Origin: Blautia glucerasea
GTDB taxonomy: Bacteria; Bacillota; Clostridia; Lachnospirales; Lachnospiraceae
DNA: 64,000 nt
Reading direction: 5' to 3'
Assembly (NCBI RefSeq): GCF_013304385.1
Contig: NZ_JAAITU010000018.1
Location: 1-64,000, forward strand
Of this stretch, positions 50,456 through 60,357 are shown in pieces. Numbering within the stretch: the stretch's first letter is position 1; each line of letters begins with the position of its first letter. The position numbers were made by a program, and so were the translations under genes. Below the pieces are notes generated by a model. The model had not been told where the DNA came from. It did not search any database and saw nothing but the letters and a program-made list of their open reading frames with translations.

Positions 50456-51604
50456 TCAGCAAAGAATTTTTAAAAGTTTTCCAAAGGAAAAAGCAGGGTG
50501 CTGGTCCAAAAGTTCTTCCATTTTGTTCAGGTTTGGGTCTGAATGCTCCAGTTCTCTGGAAAAAAGATAACAAATCCGGATCTGATCCTTAAGAGCAAGG
50601 GGCTGCCTGGATTTCTGGTACATACCTACACTTAAGTCCTGGATCATCAGAGTACACACAAGGGCAAGCTTTACTTTGGCAAAAATCTGGTCATCGTATA
50701 CTGCACCACAAAAATAGGTATATAGCCAGTAAAGTACCAGCTGTTCAGCCTGAATCTGCCATTTTGGCATGGTTTTCTTAAAATCCTTATATAATTGCAG
50801 GATTTCCTGGTCATTGTATTTTGTATGAAAGATCAGGTTTTCTTTTAAAAAGCTGTGCCAGGAAGGAGAAAGTACTTCCATCTCAGGTATCAGAATGCTC
50901 CAGAAATCACGGATCAGTTCCGGGGGGGATTTGCTATCGTCTGACCACTGTTTAACTTTTTCCAGAAAATCCGGACCGGTTCCGGTTTGGATATGTTTTC
51001 TGCGTATGCCTTCCCAGCGGTACAATTCATTTCTGTCAAGGCATAGCTGAAAATCATGTCCCATGGCCAGAAGCTTCAGAAGGCGGGCATTCAAAGATAT
51101 ACTTCTGTCCTGCAAAATGGATAACATCTGCTCACGGGTATCCATCAGCTCAGTAAAGAGAAGATAATCAAAAGAATCATAAGTTTCTTCTGAAGATGGT
51201 TTTTCTTTTGTGATAAAGGCTATAGGCTCCTGCCTGGAAAGAAGCAGCCTGGCGGCCTCTGGACAGGAGAGGGAAAGAGATAATTCACGAAGCCCTTCAA
51301 ATTCTTCGATATGTCTGGGATACTTGCGGCAGGTATCACACAGCATGTGCGGACCCGCTTCGGCGTAAATGTCACACAGGTTTTCTTCATTTAAAAAAGC
51401 ACATCTGTGATGGTATTGGCGGAAGACCTGTTCGTTCCAGTTAATATCATTTTTCAACCGGTTTGCGAATGGACCTTTATGGTGAGAATACCGTTTCAGG
51501 CTTTTTTTATCAATCACAATCTGCCATCCGGCACAACAGGTAGCCGGACATTCTCCTGCGATACAGGAAAACTTCTTATAAAAATCAGGTGCTGTAATCT
51601 GCAT
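50456..51604 (-). CDS. FliB-like lysine-N-methylase family protein
   Basis: A 382-residue protein. The N-terminus carries the Cys cluster FSCIAGECPATCCAGW, then HRCAFLN...LCDIYAE and MLCDTCRKYPRH, the eight-cysteine arrangement of FliB/flagellin lysine-N-methylase proteins. A long helical C-terminal part follows, with YWLYTYFCGAVYDD near 310. In Salmonella FliB methylates lysines of flagellin; here no flagellar gene is in the window, and many non-motile Lachnospiraceae have such proteins, so another substrate is likely. The ATG at 51604 has AGAGG 8 nt upstream. It diverges from tgt. Confidence 0.85.
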   Translation of the reverse strand: MQITAPDFYKKFSCIAGECPATCCAGWQIVIDKKSLKRYSHHKGPFANRLKNDINWNEQVFRQYHHRCAFLNEENLCDIYAEAGPHMLCDTCRKYPRHIEEFEGLRELSLSLSCPEAARLLLSRQEPIAFITKEKPSSEETYDSFDYLLFTELMDTREQMLSILQDRSISLNARLLKLLAMGHDFQLCLDRNELYRWEGIRRKHIQTGTGPDFLEKVKQWSDDSKSPPELIRDFWSILIPEMEVLSPSWHSFLKENLIFHTKYNDQEILQLYKDFKKTMPKWQIQAEQLVLYWLYTYFCGAVYDDQIFAKVKLALVCTLMIQDLSVGMYQKSRQPLALKDQIRICYLFSRELEHSDPNLNKMEELLDQHPAFSFGKLLKILC

Positions 51605-51707
51605 ATATCTGACCTCTTTTTTGGTAAATTTTCTGCAGGCTATTATACCTTTTTGAAAGGCCAGGTGCAAGCAATTACAGAACAGGCTGGAGGAAAATAA
51701 GTAATTC

Positions 51708-51736
51708 TTGTTTTTTTTATGTATTCAGGATATAAT
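51708..51736 (+). promoter_or_regulatory. Promoter of tgt
   Basis: TTGTTT (51708-51713) and a perfect TATAAT (51731-51736) with 17-nt spacing, 55 nt before the start codon. Confidence 0.6.
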
Positions 51737-51791
51737 TGCCAGATAGGCGGGACTTTTGTCCCTAACAATATTAGAAAAAAGGGAGCAGCAT

Positions 51792-52946
51792 ATGGCTGAA
51801 TACAAAATTTTAAAAACAGAAGGCCGGGCGAAGAGAGCAGAATTTAAAACTGTTCATGGTACCATCCAGACGCCGGTCTTTATGAATGTAGGTACGGTAG
51901 GGGCGATCAAAGGGGCTGTATCCACCATGGACCTGAAAGAGATCGGCACACAGGTAGAGCTGTCCAATACTTATCACCTTCATGTACGTACAGGAGACAA
52001 GCTGATCAAAGAATTTGGAGGCCTTCATAAGTTTATGGTCTGGGATCGGCCTATCCTTACAGACTCCGGTGGATTCCAGGTGTTTTCCCTGGCAGGACTG
52101 CGTAAGATCAAAGAAGAAGGGGTATATTTCCAGTCTCATATTGACGGACATAAGATTTTTATGGGACCTGAAGAAAGCATGCAGATCCAGTCCAATCTGG
52201 GGTCTACTATTGCCATGGCCTTTGACGAGTGTCCAAGCAGCGTAGCAGACAGAGGTTATGTACAGCGTTCTGTAGACCGGACCACCAGATGGCTTGCAAG
52301 ATGCAAAGAAGAAATGCAGCGTTTGAACAGTCTTGAGGACACGATCAATAAAGAACAGCTGTTATTTGGTATCAACCAGGGTGCTATTTATGAAGATATC
52401 CGTAAGAATCATGCAGATGCCATTTCACAGATGGATCTGGACGGTTATGCAGTAGGTGGACTGGCAGTAGGAGAAACCCATGAGCAGATGTATCATATTC
52501 TGGACGAAGTGGTTCCCCATCTTCCACAGGATAAGCCTACTTATCTTATGGGCGTAGGAACGCCTGCCAATATCCTGGAGGGCGTGGAAAGGGGCATTGA
52601 TTTCTTTGACTGTGTATATCCCAGCAGGAACGGCCGTCATGGTCATGTATATACCAACCATGGCAAGATGAATATGTTTAATTCAAAATACGAGATGGAT
52701 CCACGGCCAATTGAAGAAGGATGTCAGTGTCCGGCCTGCCGTCATTACAGCAGAGCTTATATCCGCCATCTTCTGAAAGCAAAAGAGATGCTTGGTATGC
52801 GGCTTTGCGTACTGCACAATCTTTATTTTTATAACCATCTCATGGAAGAAATCAGGGACGCACTGGATGCAGGAAACTTTGCAGAATATAAGAAAATGCG
52901 TCTGGAAGGCTTTGAAGAGGGCAGGATCAACAGTAAAAGAGGATGA
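51792..52946 (+). CDS. tgt: tRNA-guanine transglycosylase
   Basis: A 384-residue TIM-barrel enzyme. TDSGGFQVFSL carries the general-base Asp, GINQGAIYEDIR and VGGLAVGE the substrate pocket, and DFFDCVYPSRNGRHG the nucleophilic Asp. The zinc site is CQCPACRHYSRAYIRHL with the later His in LHNLYFYNHL. It exchanges guanine-34 of certain tRNAs for preQ1 on the way to queuosine. The ATG at 51792 with GGGAG 6 nt upstream matches the family start (AEYKILKTEGRAKR); a start 36 nt earlier has no site. yajC follows, the usual Firmicute order. Confidence 0.97.
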   Translation: MAEYKILKTEGRAKRAEFKTVHGTIQTPVFMNVGTVGAIKGAVSTMDLKEIGTQVELSNTYHLHVRTGDKLIKEFGGLHKFMVWDRPILTDSGGFQVFSLAGLRKIKEEGVYFQSHIDGHKIFMGPEESMQIQSNLGSTIAMAFDECPSSVADRGYVQRSVDRTTRWLARCKEEMQRLNSLEDTINKEQLLFGINQGAIYEDIRKNHADAISQMDLDGYAVGGLAVGETHEQMYHILDEVVPHLPQDKPTYLMGVGTPANILEGVERGIDFFDCVYPSRNGRHGHVYTNHGKMNMFNSKYEMDPRPIEEGCQCPACRHYSRAYIRHLLKAKEMLGMRLCVLHNLYFYNHLMEEIRDALDAGNFAEYKKMRLEGFEEGRINSKRG

Positions 52947-52991
52947 TTTAGTTATTTTTAAAGGATGATTTAGTTATATTAAAAAAATAAC

Positions 52992-53020
52992 TTGATGAAA
53001 TTATGTATTTTGTGTATGAT
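52992..53020 (+). promoter_or_regulatory. Promoter of yajC
   Basis: TTGATG (52992-52997) and TATGAT (53015-53020) with 17-nt spacing, in the gap after tgt. Confidence 0.5.
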
Positions 53021-53107
53021 ATACTTTAGGCTTCGGTATGAATAAAGAAGAAGCAGGGTGCCGGGGTTTGGGACCCGTTATAACAAACGCACAGGAGGTA
53101 TTTTTAA

Positions 53108-53404
53108 ATGGACCAGAGCAGTGGAATGGGACTTGGTTTTACTATCGTATGGCTGGTAGTCCTTTTCGGAATTATGTATTTTCTGATGGTAAGACCACAG
53201 AAAAAGGAGCAGAAGAGAATCCAGGCTATGCTCAATGACATGGCAGTAGGAGACAGTGTGGTAACAACTGGTGGCTTTTATGGCGTGATCATTGATATGA
53301 CAGACGAGGATGTGATCGTAGAATTCGGTAATAACAAGAACTGTCGTATTCCAATGAGAAAGCAGGCTATTGCTGAGGTTGAAAAGGCCGAGCAGGCAGA
53401 ATAA
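53108..53404 (+). CDS. yajC: Preprotein translocase accessory subunit YajC
   Basis: A 98-residue protein with one N-terminal membrane helix (about 8-28, FTIVWLVVLFGIMYFLMV). It is followed by the family signature RPQKKEQKRIQAMLNDMAVGDSVVTTGG split around a short link, and IVEFGNNKNCRIPMRKQAI near the end. It associates with SecDF in the membrane. AGGAGG precedes the ATG. It is encoded after tgt as in many bacteria; secDF does not follow here. Confidence 0.94.
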   Translation: MDQSSGMGLGFTIVWLVVLFGIMYFLMVRPQKKEQKRIQAMLNDMAVGDSVVTTGGFYGVIIDMTDEDVIVEFGNNKNCRIPMRKQAIAEVEKAEQAE

Positions 53405-53418
53405 GTATGAAATTAGAA

Positions 53419-53452
53419 GGCGGCAGCTCCTGGTGAGTCTGTCGCCTTTTGT
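53419..53452 (+). terminator. Rho-independent terminator of yajC
   Basis: GGCGGCAG (53419-53426) pairs with CTGTCGCC (53439-53446) with one G-U pair, followed by TTTTG. Confidence 0.8.
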
Positions 53453-53459
53453 TTTGCAA

Positions 53460-53534
53460 CACTCTGTTGTGTTTTAGATTTTTGAGTCTGTTGACTTTTA
53501 CACTTTAACAGTCTGTTGTCTTTTATGCTTTAAT
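53460..53534. repeat. Three degenerate tandem 25-bp repeats ahead of leuB
   Basis: The units 53485-53509 and 53510-53534 share AGTCTGTTG-N-CTTTTA and CTTTAA, with four differences; 53460-53484 is a more decayed unit (CACTCTGTTGTGTTTTAG). They lie in the leader between the yajC terminator and a TATAAT box at 53564-53569. Confidence 0.65.
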
Positions 53535-53563
53535 AGGTTGAAATCTGTTGAAAAGTGCGTTAT

Positions 53564-53569
53564 TATAAT
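53564..53569 (+). promoter_or_regulatory. Possible -10 box for the leuB operon
   Basis: A perfect TATAAT 45 nt upstream of leuB. No well-spaced -35 hexamer is present (TTGAAA lies 20 nt upstream of it), so the promoter may need an activator. Confidence 0.4.
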
Positions 53570-53613
53570 GACAATTACCTGTCCAAGGCAGGAGAGTAAG
53601 AGAGGAAATTATT

Positions 53614-54699
53614 ATGAATTATAACATTTCGCTGATTCCGGGAGATGGGATAGGACCGGAAATCGTCTCTGAGGCAAGAAAAGTTCTGGACAAAGTATGC
53701 GAAGTTTACGGACATACTTTTTCGTATTCCAAGGTGCTTCTTGGGGGAGCATCTATTGATGTACATGGTGTGCCTCTTACAGAAGAAGCCATTGCAACAG
53801 CAAAAGCATCAGATGCAGTACTTATGGGTTCTATTGGCGGAGATGCAAAAACATCACCCTGGTACAAACTCGAACCATCCAAACGGCCGGAGGCCGGACT
53901 TCTGGCTATCCGTAAGGCACTGAATCTGTTTGCCAATTTAAGACCTGCATATCTTTACAATGAATTGAAAGATGCCTGCCCGCTTAAAGAGCAGATCATC
54001 GGGGACGGATTTGATATGATCATTGTAAGGGAACTGACAGGAGGCCTTTATTTCGGAGCAAGAAAAACTACCGAAGAAAATGGGGTAAAGACAGCAGTAG
54101 ATACTCTTTCCTACAATGAAAATGAGATCCGCAGGATTGCTATCAAAGCTTTTGATATTGCTATGAAACGCCGCAAAAAAGTAACAAGCGTAGATAAGGC
54201 AAATGTACTGGATTCTTCCAGATTGTGGCGAAGTGTTGTGGAGGAGGTCGCCAGGGATTATCCGGAGGTAACGCTGGAGCATATGCTGGTAGACAACTGT
54301 GCAATGCAGCTGGTACGTGATCCTAAGCAGTTTGATGTGATCCTTACAGAGAATATGTTTGGAGATATCCTTTCAGATGAAGCCAGTATGGTGACAGGCT
54401 CGATCGGAATGCTTTCTTCAGCCAGCTTAAATGAGACAAAGTTTGGTCTTTATGAGCCCAGCCATGGTTCAGCACCTGACATTGCAGGCCAAAATAAAGC
54501 CAATCCTATTGCAACGATCCTGTCTGCAGCTATGATGCTGCGCTATTCCCTGGATCTGGACAAAGAAGCAGATGCAGTAGAGGCGGCAGTACAGAAGGTA
54601 CTTACAGACGGATATCGTACAGGAGACATTATGTCAAAGGGCTGTACCCTTGTTGGAACAAAAGAAATGGGCAACCTGATCGCAAAAGAGATCCGGTGA
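53614..54699 (+). CDS. leuB: 3-isopropylmalate dehydrogenase
   Basis: A 361-residue enzyme. [20 protein letters not shown] opens the fold, [16 protein letters not shown] and [14 protein letters not shown] bind substrate (Arg, Tyr), [14 protein letters not shown] holds the catalytic Lys, and [19 protein letters not shown] the metal-binding Asp residues. [12 protein letters not shown] contacts NAD. It oxidises 3-isopropylmalate in leucine synthesis. The AGAGAGG site precedes the ATG. It leads a run of amino-acid genes; leuA and leuCD are not in the window. Confidence 0.96.
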   Translation: MNYNISLIPGDGIGPEIVSEARKVLDKVCEVYGHTFSYSKVLLGGASIDVHGVPLTEEAIATAKASDAVLMGSIGGDAKTSPWYKLEPSKRPEAGLLAIRKALNLFANLRPAYLYNELKDACPLKEQIIGDGFDMIIVRELTGGLYFGARKTTEENGVKTAVDTLSYNENEIRRIAIKAFDIAMKRRKKVTSVDKANVLDSSRLWRSVVEEVARDYPEVTLEHMLVDNCAMQLVRDPKQFDVILTENMFGDILSDEASMVTGSIGMLSSASLNETKFGLYEPSHGSAPDIAGQNKANPIATILSAAMMLRYSLDLDKEADAVEAAVQKVLTDGYRTGDIMSKGCTLVGTKEMGNLIAKEIR

Positions 54700-54726
54700 T
54701 CCGTTAAGATAAAGGAGAGAACAGAT

Positions 54727-56400
54727 ATGAGAAGCGATGCAGTAAAGAAGGGGTCCCAGCAGGCACCTCACCGTTCACTGTTTAATGCACTTGGAATGAC
54801 TAAGGAAGAAATGGAAAGACCATTGGTAGGTATTGTTAGTTCCTACAATGAGATCGTTCCGGGACATATGAATCTTGATAAGATCGTAGCTGCTGTAAAG
54901 CAGGGAGTAGCAATGGCTGGCGGTACACCGGTTGTTTTCCCGGCAATTGCTGTCTGTGATGGGATTGCTATGGGACATATAGGGATGAAATATTCCCTTG
55001 TGACAAGGGACCTGATCGCAGATTCTACAGAGTCCATGGCCCTTGCACATCAGTTTGATGCACTGGTTATGGTGCCTAACTGTGATAAGAATGTACCGGG
55101 ACTTCTCATGGCAGCAGCCAGGATCAATGTTCCTACTGTATTTGTCAGCGGAGGGCCTATGCTGGCCGGTCATATCAATGGACACAAAACAAGCCTTTCC
55201 AGCATGTTTGAGGCTGTAGGTGCATATGCAGCGGGCAAGCTGGACGAGGAAGGCCTTACAGAATATGAGAACAAAACATGTCCTACCTGTGGTTCCTGTT
55301 CCGGTATGTATACTGCCAACAGCATGAACTGCCTGACAGAGGTTCTTGGCATGGGACTTAAGGGCAACGGTACGATCCCTGCTGTATATTCTGAGCGTAT
55401 CCGTCTTGCAAAGCATGCTGGTATGCAGGTTATGGAAATGTACAGGAAAAATATCCGCCCCAGAGATATTATGACAAAAGAGGCATTACTGAATGCTTTG
55501 ACTGTAGATATGGCACTGGGATGCTCTACAAACAGCATGCTGCATCTGCCAGCTATTGCCCATGAGATTGGTTGGGATTTTGATATCAGTTTTGCAAATG
55601 AGATCAGTGAAAAAACACCAAACCTGTGCCATCTGGCTCCTGCAGGTCCCACCTATATGGAAGACCTGAATGAAGCTGGTGGCGTATATGCTGTGATGAA
55701 CGAACTGAATAAAAAAGGACTTCTCCACACAGAATGTATGACTGTTACAGGAAAGACGGTAGGTGAAAATATTAAGGACTGCATCAATCTGAATCCGCAG
55801 GTGATCCGCCCAATTGACAATCCTTACAGTCAGACCGGAGGACTTGCTGTACTAAAGGGAAATCTTGCACCGGATGGCAGTGTTGTAAAGCGTTCTGCAG
55901 TTGCACCCGAGATGATGGTACACGAAGGTCCGGCAAGAGTATTTGACTGTGAAGAAGATGCTATTGCTGCTATCAAAGGCGGAAAGATCAATGCAGGTGA
56001 TGTGGTTGTGATCCGTTATGAAGGACCAAAAGGCGGTCCGGGCATGCGTGAGATGCTGAATCCTACTTCTGCAATTGCAGGTATGGGACTTGGCTCATCT
56101 GTAGCACTTATTACAGACGGACGGTTCAGCGGTGCGTCAAGAGGTGCATCTATTGGACATGTATCACCGGAAGCAGCAGTAGGCGGACCGATTGCTCTTG
56201 TAGAAGAGGGTGATATGATCTCCATCAATATTCCGGAGCTTTCCCTGAGTCTGAAAGTATCAGAGGAGGAACTGGAAGCAAGAAAAGCAAAATGGCAGCC
56301 AAGAGAGCCAAAGGTTACAACCGGATATCTTGCAAGATATGCAGCAATGGTAACATCCGGCAACAGAGGAGCCATTCTGGAAGTGCCAAAGGCAAAATAA
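54727..56400 (+). CDS. ilvD: Dihydroxy-acid dehydratase
   Basis: A 557-residue enzyme at family length. Iron-sulfur cysteines are visible in [10 protein letters not shown] and [30 protein letters not shown] [33 protein letters not shown] and the final [16 protein letters not shown] are family landmarks. It makes 2-oxoisovalerate and 2-oxo-3-methylvalerate for valine and isoleucine. It is 27 nt after leuB with AGGAGAG. The cluster would be oxygen-sensitive, in keeping with anaerobic life. Confidence 0.97.
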   Translation: MRSDAVKKGSQQAPHRSLFNALGMTKEEMERPLVGIVSSYNEIVPGHMNLDKIVAAVKQGVAMAGGTPVVFPAIAVCDGIAMGHIGMKYSLVTRDLIADSTESMALAHQFDALVMVPNCDKNVPGLLMAAARINVPTVFVSGGPMLAGHINGHKTSLSSMFEAVGAYAAGKLDEEGLTEYENKTCPTCGSCSGMYTANSMNCLTEVLGMGLKGNGTIPAVYSERIRLAKHAGMQVMEMYRKNIRPRDIMTKEALLNALTVDMALGCSTNSMLHLPAIAHEIGWDFDISFANEISEKTPNLCHLAPAGPTYMEDLNEAGGVYAVMNELNKKGLLHTECMTVTGKTVGENIKDCINLNPQVIRPIDNPYSQTGGLAVLKGNLAPDGSVVKRSAVAPEMMVHEGPARVFDCEEDAIAAIKGGKINAGDVVVIRYEGPKGGPGMREMLNPTSAIAGMGLGSSVALITDGRFSGASRGASIGHVSPEAAVGGPIALVEEGDMISINIPELSLSLKVSEEELEARKAKWQPREPKVTTGYLARYAAMVTSGNRGAILEVPKAK

Positions 56401-56433
56401 AAGAAATACGATAAGGCAGCAGGAGGAATAAAC

Positions 56434-58125
56434 ATGCAGCTTACAGGTGCTGAGATCATTATAGAATGTCTTTTGGAACAGGGTGTGGACACTGTGTTCG
56501 GTTATCCGGGCGGAGCCATCCTGAATGTATATGACGCCTTGTACAAATACAGCCATAGGATCAGACACGTACTTACCTCCCATGAGCAGGGAGCGTCCCA
56601 TGCAGCAGATGGTTATGCCCGTGCTACCGGCAAGGTAGGTGTATGCCTGGCTACATCCGGACCAGGAGCTACCAATCTTGTGACAGGTATTGCAACTGCG
56701 CAGATGGATTCTGTGCCGGTGGTAGCCATTACATGCAACGTAGGTACAGCCCTCCTTGGGAAGGATTCTTTCCAGGAGGTGGATATAGCCGGGATTGTTA
56801 TGCCGGTAACAAAACACAGCTACATTGTCAAAGATGTGACAAAACTTGCGGATACCATCCGTAAAGCTTTTGAGATTGCAGGCAGCGGGCGTCCGGGACC
56901 TGTTCTTGTGGACGTTCCAAAGGATGTAACAGCAGCATCCTGCGAATATATCCAGCATAAGATCACAAAACCGGAACCAGTGACAGGTACCATTCGCAAA
57001 GAGGATGTAGAGCAGGCCGTTCAGATGATCAGCCAGTCTAAGAAGCCATTTCTATTTGTTGGCGGCGGTGCTGTGATCTCTGATGCATGGCAGGAAGTAA
57101 GAGAGCTTGCCCACAGGATCCAGGCACCTGTATGCGACAGTCTGATGGGAAAGGGTGCTTTTTCAGGCGAGGACGATCTTTACACAGGACCAGTTGGAAT
57201 GCATGGCACCAAAACATCCAATTATGCTATGTGTGAATGCGATCTTTTGATTGCTCTTGGCACAAGATTCAGTGATCGTGTAACCGGAAATACACAGACC
57301 TTTGCACCAAATGCAAAGATCCTTCAGATCGATATTGATGCAGCAGAGATCAACAAGAATGTTCAGGTGGATGCCTGTGTAACAGGAGACCTGAAAATGG
57401 TTCTTAAGCAGATCCTTGAAAAGCAGGAAAAAATGGATCATTCCCAGTGGGTGGCACATATCATGGAAATGAAAGAAAAGTATCCGTTGAATTATGATCA
57501 TACCCAGCTGACAGGCCCTTATGTGATTCAGAAGCTTTATGAGCTGACTGGTGGAGATGCAATTATTTCTACTGATGTTGGACAGCATCAGATGTGGGCA
57601 GCACAATATTTCAAATTTAAAGAGCCAAGGACATTCCTTACATCCGGAGGCCTTGGGACTATGGGCTATGGCCTTGGGGCAGCCATTGGTGCCCGTATGG
57701 GATGTCCGGATAAAACTGTTGTGAATATTGCGGGAGATGGATGCTTCCGCATGAATATGAATGAGATTGCCACAGCTGTACGGTGCAAAAAGCCACTGGT
57801 ACAGATTGTGTTAAATAACCATGTTCTTGGAATGGTGCGCCAGTGGCAGACACTGTTTTATGGACAAAGATATTCCCAGACCATTCTGGATGATGCGGTG
57901 GATTTCGTAAAGCTTTCAGAAGCAATGGGGGCAAAGGCAATCAGGGTTACCAGGACAGAAGAAGTGGAACCGGCACTTAAAGAAGCTCTTTCCAGCAAGG
58001 GAACAGTGGTTCTTGACTGCTGGATCGACCAGAATTTAAGTGTATATCCAATGGTTCCCGCAGGTGCAAGCCTGGATGATGTATTTGACGAGGAGGATAT
58101 GAAAGAAAATGAGCAGAGTATTTAA
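56434..58125 (+). CDS. ilvB: Acetolactate synthase, large catalytic subunit
   Basis: A 563-residue thiamine diphosphate enzyme. GVDTVFGYPGGAILNVYDAL and SHEQGASHAADGYARATGKVG hold the catalytic Glu, TSGPGATNLVTGIATAQMDS follows, and the central FAD-binding domain contains GGGAVISDAW. The TPP motif is GDGCFRMNMNEIATAV with ...QIVLNNHVLGMV. It condenses pyruvate units to acetolactate. No regulatory small subunit (ilvN) is beside it. Its 3' end overlaps serC by 17 nt. Confidence 0.95.
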   Translation: MQLTGAEIIIECLLEQGVDTVFGYPGGAILNVYDALYKYSHRIRHVLTSHEQGASHAADGYARATGKVGVCLATSGPGATNLVTGIATAQMDSVPVVAITCNVGTALLGKDSFQEVDIAGIVMPVTKHSYIVKDVTKLADTIRKAFEIAGSGRPGPVLVDVPKDVTAASCEYIQHKITKPEPVTGTIRKEDVEQAVQMISQSKKPFLFVGGGAVISDAWQEVRELAHRIQAPVCDSLMGKGAFSGEDDLYTGPVGMHGTKTSNYAMCECDLLIALGTRFSDRVTGNTQTFAPNAKILQIDIDAAEINKNVQVDACVTGDLKMVLKQILEKQEKMDHSQWVAHIMEMKEKYPLNYDHTQLTGPYVIQKLYELTGGDAIISTDVGQHQMWAAQYFKFKEPRTFLTSGGLGTMGYGLGAAIGARMGCPDKTVVNIAGDGCFRMNMNEIATAVRCKKPLVQIVLNNHVLGMVRQWQTLFYGQRYSQTILDDAVDFVKLSEAMGAKAIRVTRTEEVEPALKEALSSKGTVVLDCWIDQNLSVYPMVPAGASLDDVFDEEDMKENEQSI

Positions 58126-59191
58126 TTTTTCAGCTGGTCCGGCAGTTCTTCCAGAAGAGGTTCTGAAAGAAGTTGCTGATGAGATGTTAGACTATAATGG
58201 AACTGGCATGTCCGTTATGGAAATGAGCCACAGGAGTGCTGCCTTTCAGGAGATCATTGATACAGCAGAAAAAGACTTACGGGATTTGATGAATATTCCT
58301 GATAATTATAAGGTGCTGTTTCTTCAGGGAGGTGCTTCCCAGCAGTTTGCCATGATTCCTATGAACCTGATGAAAAACAAAGTAGCAGATTATATTGTTA
58401 CAGGACAGTGGGCTAAAAAAGCATATCAGGAAGCACAGAAATATGGAAAGGCTAATAAGATTGCATCTTCCGAGGATAAAACCTTTTCCTACATCCCGGA
58501 TTGTAGTGATCTTCCTATCAGTCCGGATGCAGATTATGTATATATTTGCGAAAACAATACCATCTATGGAACAAAATACAAAAAGCTTCCAAATACAAAA
58601 GGGAAAACACTGGTGGCAGATGTTTCCTCCTGCTTCCTGTCAGAGCCGGTAGATGTAAGCAAATACGGACTGATCTATGGTGGTGTACAGAAAAATATCG
58701 GACCTGCAGGCATGGTGATCGTGATCATCCGTGAGGATCTGATCTCAGAGGATGTACTTCCGGGAACACCTACCATGCTTACATACAAAACACATGCAGA
58801 CGCAGGCTCTTTATATAATACTCCTAATGCTTACTGCATTTATGTATGCGGAAAAGTATTCAAATGGTTGAAATCCATGGGCGGACTTGAGGAAATGAAG
58901 AGACGTAACGAGGAAAAAGCAAAGATCCTTTATGACTTCCTTGACAGCAGTTCTCTGTTTAAAGGCACAGTTGTGCCAGAGGACCGTTCCCTTATGAATG
59001 TTCCTTTTGTTACCGGAGATAAGGAAATGGATGCAAAATTTGTAAAAGAGGCTACAGCCGCAGGCCTGGTAAACTTAAAAGGCCACAGAACTGTAGGCGG
59101 TATGCGTGCCAGCATTTATAATGCAATGCCGAAGGCTGGGGTAGAGGCTCTGGTTGCGTTCATGAAGAAGTTTGAGGAGGAAAATAAATAA
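58109..59191 (+). CDS. serC: Phosphoserine aminotransferase
   Basis: A 360-residue PLP enzyme. RVFNFSAGPAVLPEEVLKE is the typical start, MSHRSAAFQEI and FLQGGASQQFAMIPMNL bind the cofactor phosphate, and YGGVQKNIGPAGM holds the PLP Lys. HRTVGGMRASIYNAMPKAGV near the end has the substrate-binding Arg. It makes phosphoserine from 3-phosphohydroxypyruvate. It starts inside ilvB (17-nt overlap) and its stop overlaps the next start by one base, so the genes are tightly coupled. Confidence 0.97.
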   Translation: MSRVFNFSAGPAVLPEEVLKEVADEMLDYNGTGMSVMEMSHRSAAFQEIIDTAEKDLRDLMNIPDNYKVLFLQGGASQQFAMIPMNLMKNKVADYIVTGQWAKKAYQEAQKYGKANKIASSEDKTFSYIPDCSDLPISPDADYVYICENNTIYGTKYKKLPNTKGKTLVADVSSCFLSEPVDVSKYGLIYGGVQKNIGPAGMVIVIIREDLISEDVLPGTPTMLTYKTHADAGSLYNTPNAYCIYVCGKVFKWLKSMGGLEEMKRRNEEKAKILYDFLDSSSLFKGTVVPEDRSLMNVPFVTGDKEMDAKFVKEATAAGLVNLKGHRTVGGMRASIYNAMPKAGVEALVAFMKKFEEENK

Positions 59192-60354
59192 TGTATCAGT
59201 TTCATTGTCTGAATCCGATTGCCAGTAAAGGTCTGGATATTTTTGATGAGAATTACCGTAAATCCGATACAATGGAGGACTGCAATGCAATTTTGGTCCG
59301 CAGTGCCAAAATGCATGATATGCAGCTTCCTTCCACAGTTTCCGTGATCGCAAGAGCCGGAGCCGGAGTTAATAATATCCCGGTAAAGGAATGTGCAGAA
59401 AAAGGAATCGTTGTTTTCAATACACCAGGCGCCAATGCAAATGGTGTAAAAGAACTGGTTCTGGCAGGTATGCTGCTTGCATCCCGTGACATTGTAGGCG
59501 GTATTGAGTGGGTTCAGAAGGAAAAAGATAAAGAAGATATCGATAAGCTGGCTGAGAAGCAGAAAAAACAGTTTGCAGGCTGTGAGATCATGGGCAAAAA
59601 GCTGGGTATCATAGGACTTGGAGCGATTGGCAGCATGGTTGCAAATGCAGCCACAGGCCTTGGCATGGAGGTTTATGGATATGATCCTTATCTGTCTATT
59701 GATGCAGCTTGGAATCTGTCCAGAACCATTCATCACAGCAAAACACTGGATGAGATCTACAGCCAATGTGATTATATTACCATTCATGTTCCACTTCTGG
59801 ATACAACTACCAGAATGATCAACCAGGAAGCATTTGCAAAGATGAAAGACGGAGTTGTAATCCTGAACTTTGCAAGAGACCTGTTAGTAGATGAGGATGC
59901 ACTGATCGCAGCTCTTGACAGTGGAAAAGTAAAGAAATATGTGACAGACTTTGCAAATCATACAGTAGCAGGCCACGAAGGCATTCTGGTTACTCCTCAC
60001 CTGGGAGCTTCCACAGAGGAGTCCGAGGAGAACTGTGCAGTGATGGCAGTGAAGGAAGTGCGTGATTTCCTTGAAAACGGAAACATCAAAAACTCTGTGA
60101 ACTTCCCCAATTGTGATATGGGCACCTGTGTGGCAGTTGGCAGAATTGCGATTACCCATAAAAATATCCCAAATATGATCAGTCAGGTAACTAAGATCCT
60201 TGGAAGTGAAGGATTGAATATTGCAGATATGACCAATAAGAGCAAAGGTGAGTATGCATACACTCTCATTGATCTGGAAAGTGCAGCTTCCCAGGAATCA
60301 CTGGAAGCACTGGAAAGTATTGAAGGTGTTTCAAAAGTAAGGGTTGTAAAATAA
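59191..60354 (+). CDS. serA: D-3-phosphoglycerate dehydrogenase with ACT domain
   Basis: A 387-residue enzyme. The N-terminal substrate domain has VIARAGAGVNNIPV and FNTPGANANGVKELVL, the NAD domain KKLGIIGLGAIGSMVANAA, and the catalytic Arg-His residues lie in LNFARDLLVDEDAL and VTPHLGASTEESEENCA. A C-terminal ACT domain (about 318-387, NMISQVTKILGSEGLNIADM) suggests serine feedback. The catalytic loop reads NFARDLLVD rather than the usual N.aRG..vde, as seen in the shorter clostridial SerA group. It follows serC directly, so serine synthesis is encoded here apart from serB. Confidence 0.94.
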   Translation: MYQFHCLNPIASKGLDIFDENYRKSDTMEDCNAILVRSAKMHDMQLPSTVSVIARAGAGVNNIPVKECAEKGIVVFNTPGANANGVKELVLAGMLLASRDIVGGIEWVQKEKDKEDIDKLAEKQKKQFAGCEIMGKKLGIIGLGAIGSMVANAATGLGMEVYGYDPYLSIDAAWNLSRTIHHSKTLDEIYSQCDYITIHVPLLDTTTRMINQEAFAKMKDGVVILNFARDLLVDEDALIAALDSGKVKKYVTDFANHTVAGHEGILVTPHLGASTEESEENCAVMAVKEVRDFLENGNIKNSVNFPNCDMGTCVAVGRIAITHKNIPNMISQVTKILGSEGLNIADMTNKSKGEYAYTLIDLESAASQESLEALESIEGVSKVRVVK

Positions 60355-60357
60355 TCC

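Noticed and set aside
53405-53613. T-box riboswitch sought upstream of leuB
   Set aside because: The conserved T-box sequence (TGGNACCGCG-like) is absent, and there is no specifier stem or terminator pair of the expected form.
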